Below are positions 8,213 to 17,779 of a stretch of DNA of 64,000 nucleotides, in pieces. This DNA comes from Psychroflexus curvus (GTDB lineage: Bacteria; Bacteroidota; Bacteroidia; Flavobacteriales; Flavobacteriaceae): assembly GCF_020164585.1 (NCBI RefSeq), contig NZ_JAIQZF010000002.1:1-64000 (forward strand), written 5' to 3'. The notes below the pieces were generated by a model, which ran no database searches, was not told the origin of the DNA, and saw only the letters and a program-made list of their open reading frames with translations. The position numbers were made by a program, and so were the translations under genes. The stretch's first letter is position 1, and each line of letters begins with the position of its first letter.

Positions 8213-9809
8213 TCGTCAATACATCGTCCCAGTTAGCTCTTATTTCCACAGGCTGATTCTCATAGAGAACAGGTTCTGGTTTTATGCCTTTCAGGAAATC
8301 GCCTGTATCCCACCTCCCGTTGGCATTGAGGTCATAAATCAACCTGACATAATAGTATCCTGGATTTATTAACTCAAAGAAAACAGTAGATTTTTCGGTT
8401 TCATACACTGACGATTCAACCTTTCCTTGTTCGTCAAGAAGCTCAACTATAATGGGATAGTCGTCAACATTATTAATCGTTAAAGCCAGATTTCCAAAAT
8501 CGGCTAATGGTCTGGTTGTGTACTTGAAATTTAAACTATCGGTTTTAGCATCAAAAAAATCGGTGATTGCACCCGGCAATAGATCGATTTGATAAGAGGT
8601 TTTTTCTTTTTTATCAAACTCAAATACCAAATGGTTGTAGAGTGTATCCATCTTTAAGTCAAATTCAACTGGGATAGAATCCTGGGTCATCATGCGGATA
8701 GAATCTTTTTCAAAACTCGAAATTGGTGTGTTGGCTTTCAGTTTGAAAGTGGCCAGAAGCTTATTTCTATTAATTTTTACTTCTGAAATTTTTAAAGAAT
8801 CCTCTTCGATTTGTTTGGGTCTAATTTCAACCGTGTCCATTTTACCCTGATTGCTAAAGGCAAAAAGTAAACTGTCTTTTTCCAAATAAGGTTTGTACCA
8901 GTAATGCAAAGTATCGGTTTCTTCATCTTTGAAATATTTGGCCTGAAAAGGTTCAGTAGTTTCTGAAATCAAGTCGATTTTATACTGTTCTAATCGACCC
9001 TGATAGCCAAATTCAAAATGTTGTTTGGAAATTTGTTTTGGGCGAGAAGCCTCGAAATCTAACTCTTCCTTAAACACAAGAATATCGAAAAGCTGATTGG
9101 TTGGGATCTTCACCGTATCTTCTACAAAACCGATTTTATCCTGGGCCGGATCAAATTTGTAATTGTTGTTTTTATCTGAAATCGCCACCATTTTATAATT
9201 GCCAGGCTTTAAATTGTCTAAGCTGAATAGGGACGTGGAATCCCTCACATACGAAACATAACGAGGAGATTGATTATACACCACAGAGTCTGTATAAGTA
9301 GAATCTAAAGCATAAAGCATCACAGAAATGTTTTCATCTGAAAGCCGATTGTAAGCGTCAAAAACATTTCCTTCCACCTGAAGCGAATCCACATAATCTC
9401 CTGTTGAAAAGACATATTTAAAATAAGGAAGTGTGATTCCTTCATTATTATCCTTAATACTTTTACCAAAATTTACTGTATAAGTGGTGTGATCGTCCAA
9501 TGAATCTCTTGGAATGTCAAGCCTTATATATCGACTTGCTGGTCCTAAGGGATAAATGTTCGGTCTGGGTTCTATGGGTGGAGAAAAGAAAATCTGTTGA
9601 CGAGGTTCTTGCAAAACTAAGTACTCATCAAAATTGATGATTATCTCTTCTTTTTTATAATTGGTAGAGTAGTTTTCCGGATCAGAATTCACAAACTTAG
9701 GTGGCTCTGTGTCTTTAGGACCTCCGTCTGGACGTCCTCGTTGAGCACAAGACGACGAGATAAGTACCAAAACAAGAATAAAAAGGGATCGCAAAAAATG
9801 AATTCTCAT
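8199..9809 (-). CDS. Ig-like domain lipoprotein (Big_5 type), surface or periplasmic
   Basis: A 536-residue protein starting at MRIHFLRSLF (ATG at 9807-9809); the open frame extends 11 residues further, but the internal Met puts a proper signal sequence at the N-terminus. A lipobox-like end (LISSSC) near residue 23 predicts a lipoprotein. Residues 35-130 (DTEPPKFVNSDPENYS ... NFDEYL) resemble bacterial Ig-like domains of the Big_5 type, and the rest is beta-rich with repeated Asp/Glu-containing strands, including DLNANGRWDTGDF near the C-terminus, which resembles a calcium-type loop. Proteins like this are common in Flavobacteriaceae, but their function is not known to me. It is followed upstream by comF in the same direction and overlaps the omega-amidase gene tail to tail. 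Confidence 0.75.
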   Translation of the reverse strand: MRIHFLRSLFILVLVLISSSCAQRGRPDGGPKDTEPPKFVNSDPENYSTNYKKEEIIINFDEYLVLQEPRQQIFFSPPIEPRPNIYPLGPASRYIRLDIPRDSLDDHTTYTVNFGKSIKDNNEGITLPYFKYVFSTGDYVDSLQVEGNVFDAYNRLSDENISVMLYALDSTYTDSVVYNQSPRYVSYVRDSTSLFSLDNLKPGNYKMVAISDKNNNYKFDPAQDKIGFVEDTVKIPTNQLFDILVFKEELDFEASRPKQISKQHFEFGYQGRLEQYKIDLISETTEPFQAKYFKDEETDTLHYWYKPYLEKDSLLFAFSNQGKMDTVEIRPKQIEEDSLKISEVKINRNKLLATFKLKANTPISSFEKDSIRMMTQDSIPVEFDLKMDTLYNHLVFEFDKKEKTSYQIDLLPGAITDFFDAKTDSLNFKYTTRPLADFGNLALTINNVDDYPIIVELLDEQGKVESSVYETEKSTVFFELINPGYYYVRLIYDLNANGRWDTGDFLKGIKPEPVLYENQPVEIRANWDDVLTISLY

Positions 9810-9855
9810 GACTGAAGATAAGTTTATGCAAAGAAACAACAAAATATAGATTTCG

Positions 9856-10536
9856 TTATTTGGTTATCGCTATTGTTGCGATGTTGAGCCTGTCAACTCC
9901 AGCGTCTTTTAATGCTAAACTACAGGCTTCTAAAGTCGCCCCTGTCGTCACTAAATCATCGACCAGTAAAATTTGTTTGTCCCTCAAATCTGACTGTCCT
10001 TCCACATAGAAATGATTTTGAACAACTTCTGTTCTGGCCAGCCTGTTCTTAAACACCTGCGTTTTGGAATTGGATATTCGCTTTAGAAGGGTGTCATTAT
10101 AACTGGCTGAAAGTTTTTCAGCAATAGCTTTTCCAAAACCTTCTACTTGGTTATAACCCCGTTCACGCATGCGGTGTTTGTGAAGTGGTACGGGTATGAC
10201 AATGTCTGTTTTATCTTGCCAGCCTTCCTCCTCCAGGATATCACCTAACCACTCCCCCAGATGAAAGCTCAGGTCTTCGTTGCCTTTGTATTTGAGGTCA
10301 TGAATCAAATTTTGAATAATGCCCTTTTTCTCAAAATAAAATAAGCTAGCCGCCTGGTCTACTAAAACCCGGCCGTAAAGAATTTTATGCAAATCGTGGT
10401 CGCCATCGAAAAAGTTGGGGTAGAGCGGAAGTTCATTCCTGCAGAATGTACAGATGAGGAGTTCATCTTTCAGCAACACGGCATCACAGCAAGCGCAGAG
10501 TTTAGGGAACAGAAAATTTTTAAAATCCTGAAGCAT
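9856..10536 (-). CDS. comF: ComF family phosphoribosyltransferase-like protein
   Basis: A 226-residue ComF/GntX-family protein. The N-terminus has a four-cysteine zinc-binding motif (CACCDAV ... CTFCRNELP, residues 13-37), and the C-terminal half has the phosphoribosyltransferase signature ILLVDDLVTTGATLEAC near 190-206. In naturally transformable bacteria ComF helps incoming single-stranded DNA cross the membrane; it is also conserved in species not known to be competent. The length is usual for the family. It lies 46 bp upstream of the Ig-like lipoprotein gene on the same strand and diverges from glyS. Confidence 0.9.
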   Translation of the reverse strand: MLQDFKNFLFPKLCACCDAVLLKDELLICTFCRNELPLYPNFFDGDHDLHKILYGRVLVDQAASLFYFEKKGIIQNLIHDLKYKGNEDLSFHLGEWLGDILEEEGWQDKTDIVIPVPLHKHRMRERGYNQVEGFGKAIAEKLSASYNDTLLKRISNSKTQVFKNRLARTEVVQNHFYVEGQSDLRDKQILLVDDLVTTGATLEACSLALKDAGVDRLNIATIAITK

Positions 10537-10667
10537 TTGTAAATAATAAAGTTGATTAAATTTAGTAAAAAATTAAACTGTTAAGCTATAATTCTGAAAA
10601 GCAATTCTTAAGCTTACATTCGGTCAATAATTTACGAGCTAAATCTCCAATTAAAGCCTTGTTTTTA

Positions 10668-10675
10668 TACTTTTG
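10668..10675 (+). promoter_or_regulatory. -7 promoter element for glyS
   Basis: TACTTTTG matches TAnnTTTG and is followed by CGGT and the ATG at 10680. The spacing implies a very short or absent leader. Its position argues that the coding start is 10680, not an upstream Met seven codons earlier that would lie on the promoter. Confidence 0.5.
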
Positions 10676-10679
10676 CGGT

Positions 10680-12218
10680 ATGGCACAAGAACAAGACAAA
10701 TTCAAACAGGTAATATCCCACGCCAAAGAGTATGGGTATATTTTTTCATCCAGCGAAATCTATGACGGCTTAAGTGCAGTTTACGATTACGGGCAAAACG
10801 GTGTTGAGCTAAAAAACAACATCAAAGCCTATTGGTGGAAGAGCATGGTTCAACTACACGAAGAGATTGTAGGCTTAGATGCCGCTATCTTAATGCATCC
10901 CAATACCTGGAAGGCTTCAGGACACGTCGATGCGTTCAACGATCCTATGATTGACAACAAGGATTCCAAAAAACGATACCGAGCCGATGTGCTGGTAGAA
11001 GATTACGTCGAAAAAATTGAGCAAAAGGCTCAAAAGGAAATTGCTAAGGCTAAAAAACGCTTTGGAGATAAATTTGATGAACAGGAATTTGTGACTACGC
11101 ATCCACGGGTTGTCAAATACAGAGCACAATCCAAAGAAATTCTTTCGCGTTTGGCAAAATCTCTTACCGATGAAGATCTTGCTGATGTAAAAGCCCTTAT
11201 CGAAGAACTTGAAATCGCCTGTCCTGTAAGCGGTTCCAGAGACTGGACCAACGTGAAGCAATTCAACTTGATGTTTGGCACCAAGCTTGGCGCCTCTGCA
11301 GAGTCTGCCTCAGATTTATACCTGAGACCAGAAACCGCTCAGGGGATTTTTGTGAATTTCTCCAATGTCCAGAAAACAGGGCGTATGAAGATTCCTTTTG
11401 GTATCGCCCAGATAGGAAAAGCCTTCAGAAATGAAATCGTCGCCAGACAATTTATTTTCCGTCAGCGTGAGTTTGAACAAATGGAAATGCAGTATTTTGT
11501 GCGTCCGGGAGATGAACTCAAATGGTTTGAGCATTGGAAGGAAGTCAGAACCAAATGGCATCAATCTTTAGGCCTTGGCGAAGAAAATTACAGATTTCAC
11601 GACCACGAGAAAATGGCGCATTATGCCAATGCTGCTACAGATATCGAATTCAATTTCCCTTTTGGTTTCAAAGAACTGGAAGGCATTCACTCCAGAACAG
11701 ACTTCGATTTGAAAGCACATGAAAATCTGTCTGGAAAAAAACTTCAGTTTTATGATCCGGAATTAGGAAAAAACTATGTGCCTTATGTGATTGAAACCTC
11801 AATTGGTCTGGATAGAATGTTTTTAGCGGTATTTTCAAGTGCTCTACAAGAAGAAACACTTGAAGATGGAAAGACAAGAACCGTTCTTAAAATACCTTCG
11901 GTTCTAGCACCAGTAAAAGCAGCCGTTTTTCCTTTGCTTAAAAAAGATGGGCTACCAGAAATCGCACAGGAAATTTTGAAAGATTTACAATGGGACTTCA
12001 ATGTGATTTATGATGAAAAAGATGCTGTAGGAAGGCGTTATAGACGGCAAGATGCAGCAGGAACCCCTTTCTGTATTACTGTAGACCATGATACAAAAGA
12101 AGACCATTGTGTCACGATACGCCACAGAGATACTATGGAGCAGAAGCGTGTTCCAATTACAGAGGTTAAGGCAATTATTCAAAAAGATATAGATTTTAAA
12201 ACCTGGTTAGATTCTTAA
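10680..12218 (+). CDS. glyS: Glycyl-tRNA synthetase (alpha2, single-chain type)
   Basis: A 512-residue class II aminoacyl-tRNA synthetase that charges tRNA-Gly. It is the dimeric single-chain form found in Bacteroidetes, archaea and eukaryotes, not the GlyQ/GlyS heterotetramer. Visible blocks: SSEIYDGLSAVYDYGQNG at the N-terminus, motif 2 region FRNEIVARQFIFRQREFEQ near residue 245, ETSIGLDRMFLAVF (motif 3) near 370-383, and a C-terminal anticodon-binding domain with VLAPVKAAVFPLLKKDG near 410. I start it at MAQEQDKF because the upstream in-frame Met overlaps the promoter. It stands alone and diverges from comF. Confidence 0.95.
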   Translation: MAQEQDKFKQVISHAKEYGYIFSSSEIYDGLSAVYDYGQNGVELKNNIKAYWWKSMVQLHEEIVGLDAAILMHPNTWKASGHVDAFNDPMIDNKDSKKRYRADVLVEDYVEKIEQKAQKEIAKAKKRFGDKFDEQEFVTTHPRVVKYRAQSKEILSRLAKSLTDEDLADVKALIEELEIACPVSGSRDWTNVKQFNLMFGTKLGASAESASDLYLRPETAQGIFVNFSNVQKTGRMKIPFGIAQIGKAFRNEIVARQFIFRQREFEQMEMQYFVRPGDELKWFEHWKEVRTKWHQSLGLGEENYRFHDHEKMAHYANAATDIEFNFPFGFKELEGIHSRTDFDLKAHENLSGKKLQFYDPELGKNYVPYVIETSIGLDRMFLAVFSSALQEETLEDGKTRTVLKIPSVLAPVKAAVFPLLKKDGLPEIAQEILKDLQWDFNVIYDEKDAVGRRYRRQDAAGTPFCITVDHDTKEDHCVTIRHRDTMEQKRVPITEVKAIIQKDIDFKTWLDS

Positions 12219-12310
12219 AATATTAATAATAATGAAAAGAGTTTTAGAATTTAATCCATTCTGACTTATTTATTAACCGTGTTTTAACAGCTTAAACATC
12301 AAATTAGCCT

Positions 12311-12318
12311 TAGATTTG
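12311..12318 (+). promoter_or_regulatory. -7 promoter element for the YtxH cluster
   Basis: TAGATTTG, an exact TAnnTTTG match, lies 26 bp upstream of the ATG at 12344 and would drive the three-gene cluster 12344-13317. Confidence 0.6.
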
Positions 12319-12343
12319 TGTTAAACAAAAAAAAATTAATAAA

Positions 12344-12688
12344 ATGGCAAATAATACAGGAAATACAATTTTAGCATTGTTGACAGGAACAGCAGTTGGT
12401 GTAGGCTTAGGATTATTGTACGCTCCTCAAAGTGGTGAAAAAACCAGAAAACAATTGAGAGACGAAGCTGACCATCTTCAGGACAATCTAAATAAAAAAT
12501 ACAAAGAGACCTCAACTCACTTGTCAGATTTTGCTTCTGAAGCAAAAAAAAATCTTGAAGAAAAGTTAGATAAAACCTTTTCAAATGTAAATAACAAGGC
12601 AGATGAAATGTTGAACAAACTTGAAGGTGAACTCGGGGTTCTTAGAAAGAAAAATGCTGAACTTCAGAAAGAATTAAAAAAGAAATAA
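12344..12688 (+). CDS. YtxH domain-containing small membrane-associated protein
   Basis: A 114-residue protein of the YtxH family. Residues 8-27 form a glycine-zipper-like membrane segment (LALLTGTAVGVGLGLLYAPQ) followed by SGEKTRKQLRDEA, the characteristic YtxH block. The remainder is a charged coiled coil. Members are small general-stress proteins at the inner membrane; the exact role is unknown. It is the first of three closely spaced genes with a holin-like protein and a 71-residue protein, a trio seen widely in Bacteroidetes. Confidence 0.85.
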   Translation: MANNTGNTILALLTGTAVGVGLGLLYAPQSGEKTRKQLRDEADHLQDNLNKKYKETSTHLSDFASEAKKNLEEKLDKTFSNVNNKADEMLNKLEGELGVLRKKNAELQKELKKK

Positions 12689-12706
12689 ATCACTTTAAAT
12701 TTCTTC

Positions 12707-13105
12707 ATGAAGAATTCTATTGGAAATCACTTTGAAAATTTTACTCAAGATACCAAAGAAGCGATAAATCATTCCTTAGAATATTATAAATTAGACCTTC
12801 TCAAAAAAACTGCTTTAAGTTTAATTTCAGGAGGTCAATTTATTATTAAAGCAGGAATATTAGTTTTAATTCTGCTTTTTCTATCTATAGGTTTATCATT
12901 CCTTATTGGGAACCAGTTAGGTTCTGTTTCTCATGGCTTTTTTATTGTGGGTGGAGTTTATATCATTCTACTTATATTAATTAATCTACTTGGTAAGAAA
13001 CTTTTAGAAAAGCCCGTATTAAAATTTTTAAATAAGATTTTAAATTCTGGTGATAAATTAGACGAGGAGTTAAAACAAGATTTGACAAAATCTTCAGATT
13101 TATGA
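12707..13105 (+). CDS. Phage-holin-III/YqjE-like membrane protein
   Basis: A 132-residue protein with two transmembrane helices (around residues 45-68 and 76-98) between a polar N-terminal helix and a charged tail. This resembles the YqjE/DUF1469 (Phage_holin_3_6) family. Despite the name there is no phage gene nearby, and chromosomal members sit beside YtxH-type genes, as here. It starts 18 bp after the YtxH gene and overlaps the next gene by four bases (ATGA), so the three are one operon. Function unknown. Confidence 0.75.
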   Translation: MKNSIGNHFENFTQDTKEAINHSLEYYKLDLLKKTALSLISGGQFIIKAGILVLILLFLSIGLSFLIGNQLGSVSHGFFIVGGVYIILLILINLLGKKLLEKPVLKFLNKILNSGDKLDEELKQDLTKSSDL

Positions 13106-13317
13106 AAAGGTATAATTCTATAAAAGAAATCGACGGTGATTTGAAAATCTTAAAACTTGAAGCTGAAATAAGTAAGCAAAAAGCAAATATAGATTTAGCC
13201 TATATTAAAAGATCACTTTCATTTTCGAACGTAGCAGCAGAATTAATTGCATTCTTTGGACAAAAAGCAATTTATGCTAGAATAGGAACTCAAATTCTAC
13301 GTAAATTTGGTTTATAA
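13102..13317 (+). CDS. Small conserved protein downstream of YtxH/YqjE-like genes
   Basis: A 71-residue protein, mostly helical: a charged first half (KEIDGDLKILKLEAEISKQK) and a more hydrophobic second half without a clear transmembrane segment. The ATGA overlap with the preceding gene shows translational coupling. I do not recognise a biochemical function; the position in the YtxH cluster suggests it works with the two membrane proteins. Confidence 0.65.
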   Translation: MKRYNSIKEIDGDLKILKLEAEISKQKANIDLAYIKRSLSFSNVAAELIAFFGQKAIYARIGTQILRKFGL

Positions 13318-13337
13318 ACCATTTGTTTAATACAAAT

Positions 13338-13376
13338 AAAAAAGCGGCTTGAAATTAAATTTTAAGCCGCTTTTAT
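13338..13376. terminator. Bidirectional intrinsic terminator
   Basis: Stem AAAAGCGGCTT (13340-13350) pairs with AAGCCGCTTTT (13364-13374), with A-rich and T-rich flanks. It can end both the rightward YtxH cluster and the leftward SPFH gene. Confidence 0.85.
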
Positions 13377-13395
13377 TTATTCAATTTTATTGTAA

Positions 13396-14355
13396 TTATT
13401 TCTTTCCGGGTTTTCCGTCTTCTAAAGCTCTGCGTTCTTTACGTTCATTTTGCTTCTTCATCTCTTCACCAATCTGGCTAGAGGCAGTAAAAGAAGCAAT
13501 CATATCATTCAGCATATTGCTGCCAGCTTCCGGGGCATTGGGTAATAAAATCAAGTTGGAATTGGTCTGGCTCCCTACAGACTGTAAGGTATCGTAATGT
13601 TGTGTCACCACGATCAGGGCTGAAGCTTCCTGAGAATTGATTCCCACATTGTTTAATACCTCAACACTTTCTTCCAGACCCCGGGCGATTTCTCTTCTCT
13701 GATCGGCAATACCCTGACCCTGTAAACGTTTGCTTTCGGCTTCTGCTCTGGCTACCGCCACAATCTTGATGCGCTCTGCTTCTCCTTCAAACTCAGCAGC
13801 TACTTTCTCTCGCTCAGAGGCGTTAATTCTGTTCATTGAGTCTTTGACCTTCTCATCCGGATCAATGTCCGTCACAAGCGTTCTTATGATGTCGTATCCG
13901 TAATCTAACATAGCATCGTTCAATTCAGTTTTCACTGCATTGGCAATATCGTCTTTACGCTCAAACACATCGTCCAGTTTCATTTTAGGAACTTCAGCTC
14001 TTACCACATCAAAAACATAAGAAGTGATCTGTGCACTTGGACTTTCTAATTTATAAAACGCATCATATACTTTAGCTCGTGTCACCTGGTACTGCACCGA
14101 AACTTTGAGATGCACAAACACATCGTCTTTGGTCTTGGTTTCCACATTCACATCCAGCTGCTGAATTTTCAAATTGATACGACCGGCAATCTTGTCAAAT
14201 ACAGGGATTTTAAAATGTAATCCAGAATTTCTTATGCTCAGAAACTTCCCAAAACGTTCTACAATAGCTGCAGTTTGCTGCTTTACCGTAAAAATTCCGC
14301 TTATAATGATGAAAAAGACAATCACCACTATAAAAATACTCACAAATGAACCCAT
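13396..14355 (-). CDS. SPFH/band-7 (stomatin/QmcA-type) membrane protein
   Basis: A 319-residue protein with one N-terminal membrane anchor (FVSIFIVVIVFFIIISGIF, residues 4-22), followed by the SPFH/band-7 domain (VKQQTAAIVERFGKF ... GLHFKIPVFDKI) and a long alanine/glutamate-rich helix (AEREKVAAEFEGEAERIKI region) that promotes oligomers. Such proteins form large membrane-bound cages that organise membrane domains and often work with proteases. No partner NfeD gene is present, which fits the QmcA/stomatin type. It is followed downstream (leftwards) by a shared terminator and preceded by gltX with a 68-bp gap. Confidence 0.88.
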   Translation of the reverse strand: MGSFVSIFIVVIVFFIIISGIFTVKQQTAAIVERFGKFLSIRNSGLHFKIPVFDKIAGRINLKIQQLDVNVETKTKDDVFVHLKVSVQYQVTRAKVYDAFYKLESPSAQITSYVFDVVRAEVPKMKLDDVFERKDDIANAVKTELNDAMLDYGYDIIRTLVTDIDPDEKVKDSMNRINASEREKVAAEFEGEAERIKIVAVARAEAESKRLQGQGIADQRREIARGLEESVEVLNNVGINSQEASALIVVTQHYDTLQSVGSQTNSNLILLPNAPEAGSNMLNDMIASFTASSQIGEEMKKQNERKERRALEDGKPGKK

Positions 14356-14423
14356 AATTTTTTATTTAAATTTTAAATAAAAATAAACTAATTCATTAGT
14401 AATCTAATCATTATTTAAGAAAA

Positions 14424-15941
14424 TTACGATAATTTTTCAATGGCGAAATTCAATCTTGAAATGGTTTCATTTTTACCAATAGAAGACGCAATATGAAACA
14501 CATCTGGACCTCTCATTGCTCCCACAAGTGAAAGCCTTAAGGGTTGCATGATTTTGCCAAAGCCTAAGTCTTGCGTGTTAATCCAGTCTTTAACTTCGGA
14601 CTGCACATGGTCTTTAGTAAAGTCTTCCAGACCTTCCAGCTTTCCTATTAAAGCACGCATCCATTCCTGGGAATCTTTTTTCCAGGCTTTCTTGGCTGAT
14701 TTGGGTTCAAATGCAGTTGGAGCTTCAAAATAGAAAAAAGACAATTCCCAAAACTCTGAAACGAATGTCGCGCGTTCTCTAATGGTTTTGATGACCTCAT
14801 GTACATAGGCTTTTTCGGGATAAATTCCTTTTTGAGCGAGGACAGGCAAAAACTGATCCACCAGTTCTTCAACAGGGCGTTCCTGCAAATAATGGTGCTG
14901 AAACCACTCGGTTTTTTCCGGATCGAATTTAGCTCCGGATTTGTGGACCCGGGTCAACTCAAACTTTTCAGCCATCTCCTCAAGAGAGAAAAATTCCTGG
15001 TCGGTACCATCGTTCCAGCCCAGGAGAGCCAGCATATTGGTTAAGGTTTCCGGTAAATAGCCTTCCTCGCGGTAACCCGCCGAGAGGCTTCCTGTTTCCG
15101 GGTCTTTCCATTCTATAGGAAACACAGGAAACCCAAGCTGATCGCCATCGCGTTTACTCAGTTTTCCTTTGCCGCTGGGTTTTAAAATTAACGGGAGATG
15201 GGCGAATTTCGGAACCTCCCAGCCAAAAGCCTCGTATAAAGAGACATGAAGCGGGAGAGAAGGCAACCATTCTTCACCTCGTATCACATGTGTGATTCTC
15301 ATCAAGTGGTCATCCACGATATTAGCTAAATGGTAGGTAGGCATGCCATCGCTTTTGAACAAAATCTTATCATCCAAAACTTCGGTATCCACTTCTATAT
15401 AACCTCTTATTTCATCGTGAAGTTCTAAAGTTTTGTGAGCTTCAGTTTTAAAACGAATCACATAACCTCCGTTTTCAGATAACTTTTCTTTGAGCTCTTC
15501 AGCAGATAGATTGAGAGAATTATTAAGCGAACCCCTATTCTTTGGACCGTAACTAAACTTAGTCCCTTGCTGTTCGGCTTCTTTTCGCTTGGCGTCAAGT
15601 TCTTCTTCGGTATCGAAAGCATAATACGCACGGCCGTTATCGATAAGTTTATCGACGTATTCTTCGTAGATATCCTTGCGCTCACTTTGTTTGTAAGGAC
15701 CGCAGTCGCCAGGCTTTTCCGGGCCTTCATCGTAAAGAATATTACACCAGTTCAAGCTTTCTTTGATATAATCTTCAGCCCCTTCTACAAATCTGTTTTG
15801 GTCTGTATCTTCAATCCTTAGCAAAAAATCACCATTGTGTTTTTTGGCAAATAAGTAATTATATAAAGCCGTTCTTACGCCACCGATGTGCAACGGGCCA
15901 GTTGGACTTGGTGCAAATCTTACTCTTACTTTCGTATCCAT
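14424..15941 (-). CDS. gltX: Glutamyl-tRNA synthetase
   Basis: A 505-residue class I aminoacyl-tRNA synthetase that charges tRNA-Glu. The HIGH motif is PSPTGPLHIGGVRTALYNY near residues 10-28, and the KMSKS motif appears as GKLSKRDGD near 252-260. The length and the C-terminal all-helical anticodon-binding region fit the bacterial discriminating GltX. The ATG at 15941 is followed at once by the conserved VRVRFAPSPTG block, so the start is secure. A -7 element lies 15 bp upstream. Confidence 0.96.
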   Translation of the reverse strand: MDTKVRVRFAPSPTGPLHIGGVRTALYNYLFAKKHNGDFLLRIEDTDQNRFVEGAEDYIKESLNWCNILYDEGPEKPGDCGPYKQSERKDIYEEYVDKLIDNGRAYYAFDTEEELDAKRKEAEQQGTKFSYGPKNRGSLNNSLNLSAEELKEKLSENGGYVIRFKTEAHKTLELHDEIRGYIEVDTEVLDDKILFKSDGMPTYHLANIVDDHLMRITHVIRGEEWLPSLPLHVSLYEAFGWEVPKFAHLPLILKPSGKGKLSKRDGDQLGFPVFPIEWKDPETGSLSAGYREEGYLPETLTNMLALLGWNDGTDQEFFSLEEMAEKFELTRVHKSGAKFDPEKTEWFQHHYLQERPVEELVDQFLPVLAQKGIYPEKAYVHEVIKTIRERATFVSEFWELSFFYFEAPTAFEPKSAKKAWKKDSQEWMRALIGKLEGLEDFTKDHVQSEVKDWINTQDLGFGKIMQPLRLSLVGAMRGPDVFHIASSIGKNETISRLNFAIEKLS

Positions 15942-15955
15942 TTTCTATTTTTTCA

Positions 15956-15963
15956 CAAAGATA
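15956..15963 (-). promoter_or_regulatory. -7 promoter element for gltX
   Basis: Minus-strand TATCTTTG (TAnnTTTG) ends 15 bp before the gltX ATG. Confidence 0.6.
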
Positions 15964-16180
15964 AAATATATTGATGTTCACAGACTGAAATTCATCTATT
16001 AAGCAAAATAAAACGCTCTTTTTATATAAAATTCTATTGATTTTGCCTGTCTTAACTTAATGCTCTGCGATACATTTCTTTATGTTATGTATTAGCTTAA
16101 AACCTCCAAGGCGATAGAGGTTTTCAGTTAAAGATGTTTCAAAGTTGGGATAAGCATCTTAAACGCTTTACAAGACACCC

Positions 16181-17600
16181 ATATGTAGTCCCTACGGGAC
16201 ATCTCACTCCTATGCCATACGTTTTTTACCGATCTATAGTCCCTAAAGGGACATAACTCAAACCCTGGCAACAGGAAATCCGAAAGCTTTCATAAACATC
16301 ATAAAATTGTCCCGCTAGAAACAGCATATCGGTAGCACAAAATGATATCCACACCCAAATTGTGACGTTAGGTACAGCATATAAAATTGGAAGTATGACT
16401 AAAAAATCATATCACACATTAAAAGGCGTTTGTTTTTTTCTAGATTCACGATTGCTTTTAAGTTATGAAGGCTCACCCATATACAGTCCCTACGGGACAT
16501 CTAACTCCTATGCCATACGTTTTTTACCGATCTATAGTCCCTGACGGGACATAACCCAAAACAAAGTCAGGACAAAATCCGAAAGCTTTCATAAATATTA
16601 AAAAAATTGTCCCGCTAGGGACAACATATCGGTAGCACAGAACGATATACAGACCCATTTTGTGACGTTAGGTACAGCATATAAAAACAAAATATCCATA
16701 AACCAGAGATAGCAGATCAAAACATAAAACCTATAAGCTTTTCAAAAACATTACAAAATTTGTCCCGTTAGGGACAACATATCGGTAGCACAGAACAATA
16801 TACAAACCCTTTTTGTGCCGTTAGGTACAGCATATAAAATTGGAAGTATGACTAAAAAAATCATATCACACATTAAAAGGCGTTTGTTTTTTTTCTAGAT
16901 TCACGATTGCTTTTAAGTTATGAAGGCTCACCCATATACAGTCCCTACGGGACATCTCACTCCTATGCCATACGTTTTTTACCGATCTATAGTCCCTAAA
17001 GGGACATAACACAAACCCAGGCAACAGGAAATCCGAAAGCTTTATAAACATTACAAAATTTGTCCCGCTAGAGACAGCATATCGGTAGCACAAAATGATA
17101 TCCACACCCAAATTGTGCCGTTAGGTACAGCATATAAAAACGAAATATCCATAAACCAGAGATAGCAGATCAAAACATAAAACCTATAAGCTTTTCAAAA
17201 ACATTACAAAATTTATCCCGTTAGGGACAACATGTCGGTAGCACAGAACGATATACAAACCCATTTTGTGACGTTAGGTACAGCATATAGAAACGAAATA
17301 TCCATAAACCAGAGATAGCAGATCAAAACATAAAACCTATAAGCTTTTCAAAAACATTACAAAATTTGTCCCGTTAGGGACAACATATCGGTAGCACAGA
17401 AAGATATACAAACCCTTTTTGTGACGTTAGGTACAGCATATAAAAACAAAATATCCATAATCAGAGATAGCAGATCAGAGCATAAAACCTATAAGCTTTT
17501 GAAAAACATTACAAAATTTGTCCCGTTAGGGACAACATGTCGGTAGCACAGAACGATATACAAACCCATTTTGTGACGTTAGGTACAGCATATAAAAATA
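16181..17600 (+). repeat. Higher-order tandem array of the A-B hairpin repeat
   Basis: The divergent gap between gltX and the DUF4175 gene holds no credible gene and is mostly repeat. Hairpin A with its ATATCGGTAGCAC flank occurs seven times, starting near 16308, 16608, 16761, 17061, 17213, 17367 and 17519; each is followed about 55 bp later by hairpin B (GTGCCGTTAGGTACAGCATAT or GTGACGTTAGG variant). Intervals are 300, 153, 300, 152, 154 and 152 bp, so short and long units alternate before three short ones. The long unit has about 150 extra bp with two inverted A-type hairpins (three such blocks at about 16181-16257, 16479-16555, 16931-17010). Copies are nearly identical, implying recent amplification. 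Two open frames inside it are repeat read-through, not genes. Confidence 0.9.
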
Positions 17601-17779
17601 GAGGTAGACATAAAATAATAAAAATGTAATTAAGACCACGCAGAGAATTGTCTTTCGATGGAAGATGATTTTCATTTTTTAATTTGCTGAAGGGATTGGA
17701 AATCGCCTTTAGCTTTAGTTAAAATATGACAAGTCTTTATAAATAAGCAGGTTAATTAATACCTTAGCAAGTTATATAA

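Noticed and set aside
16362-17111. Two open frames (16362-16544 plus, 16866-17111 minus) inside the tandem array
   Set aside because: They are read-through of repeat hairpins, and the same frames are interrupted in other copies of the unit.
16308-17600. CRISPR array
   Set aside because: The units are 152 or 300 bp, mostly identical throughout, with no unique 30-40 bp spacers and no cas genes nearby.
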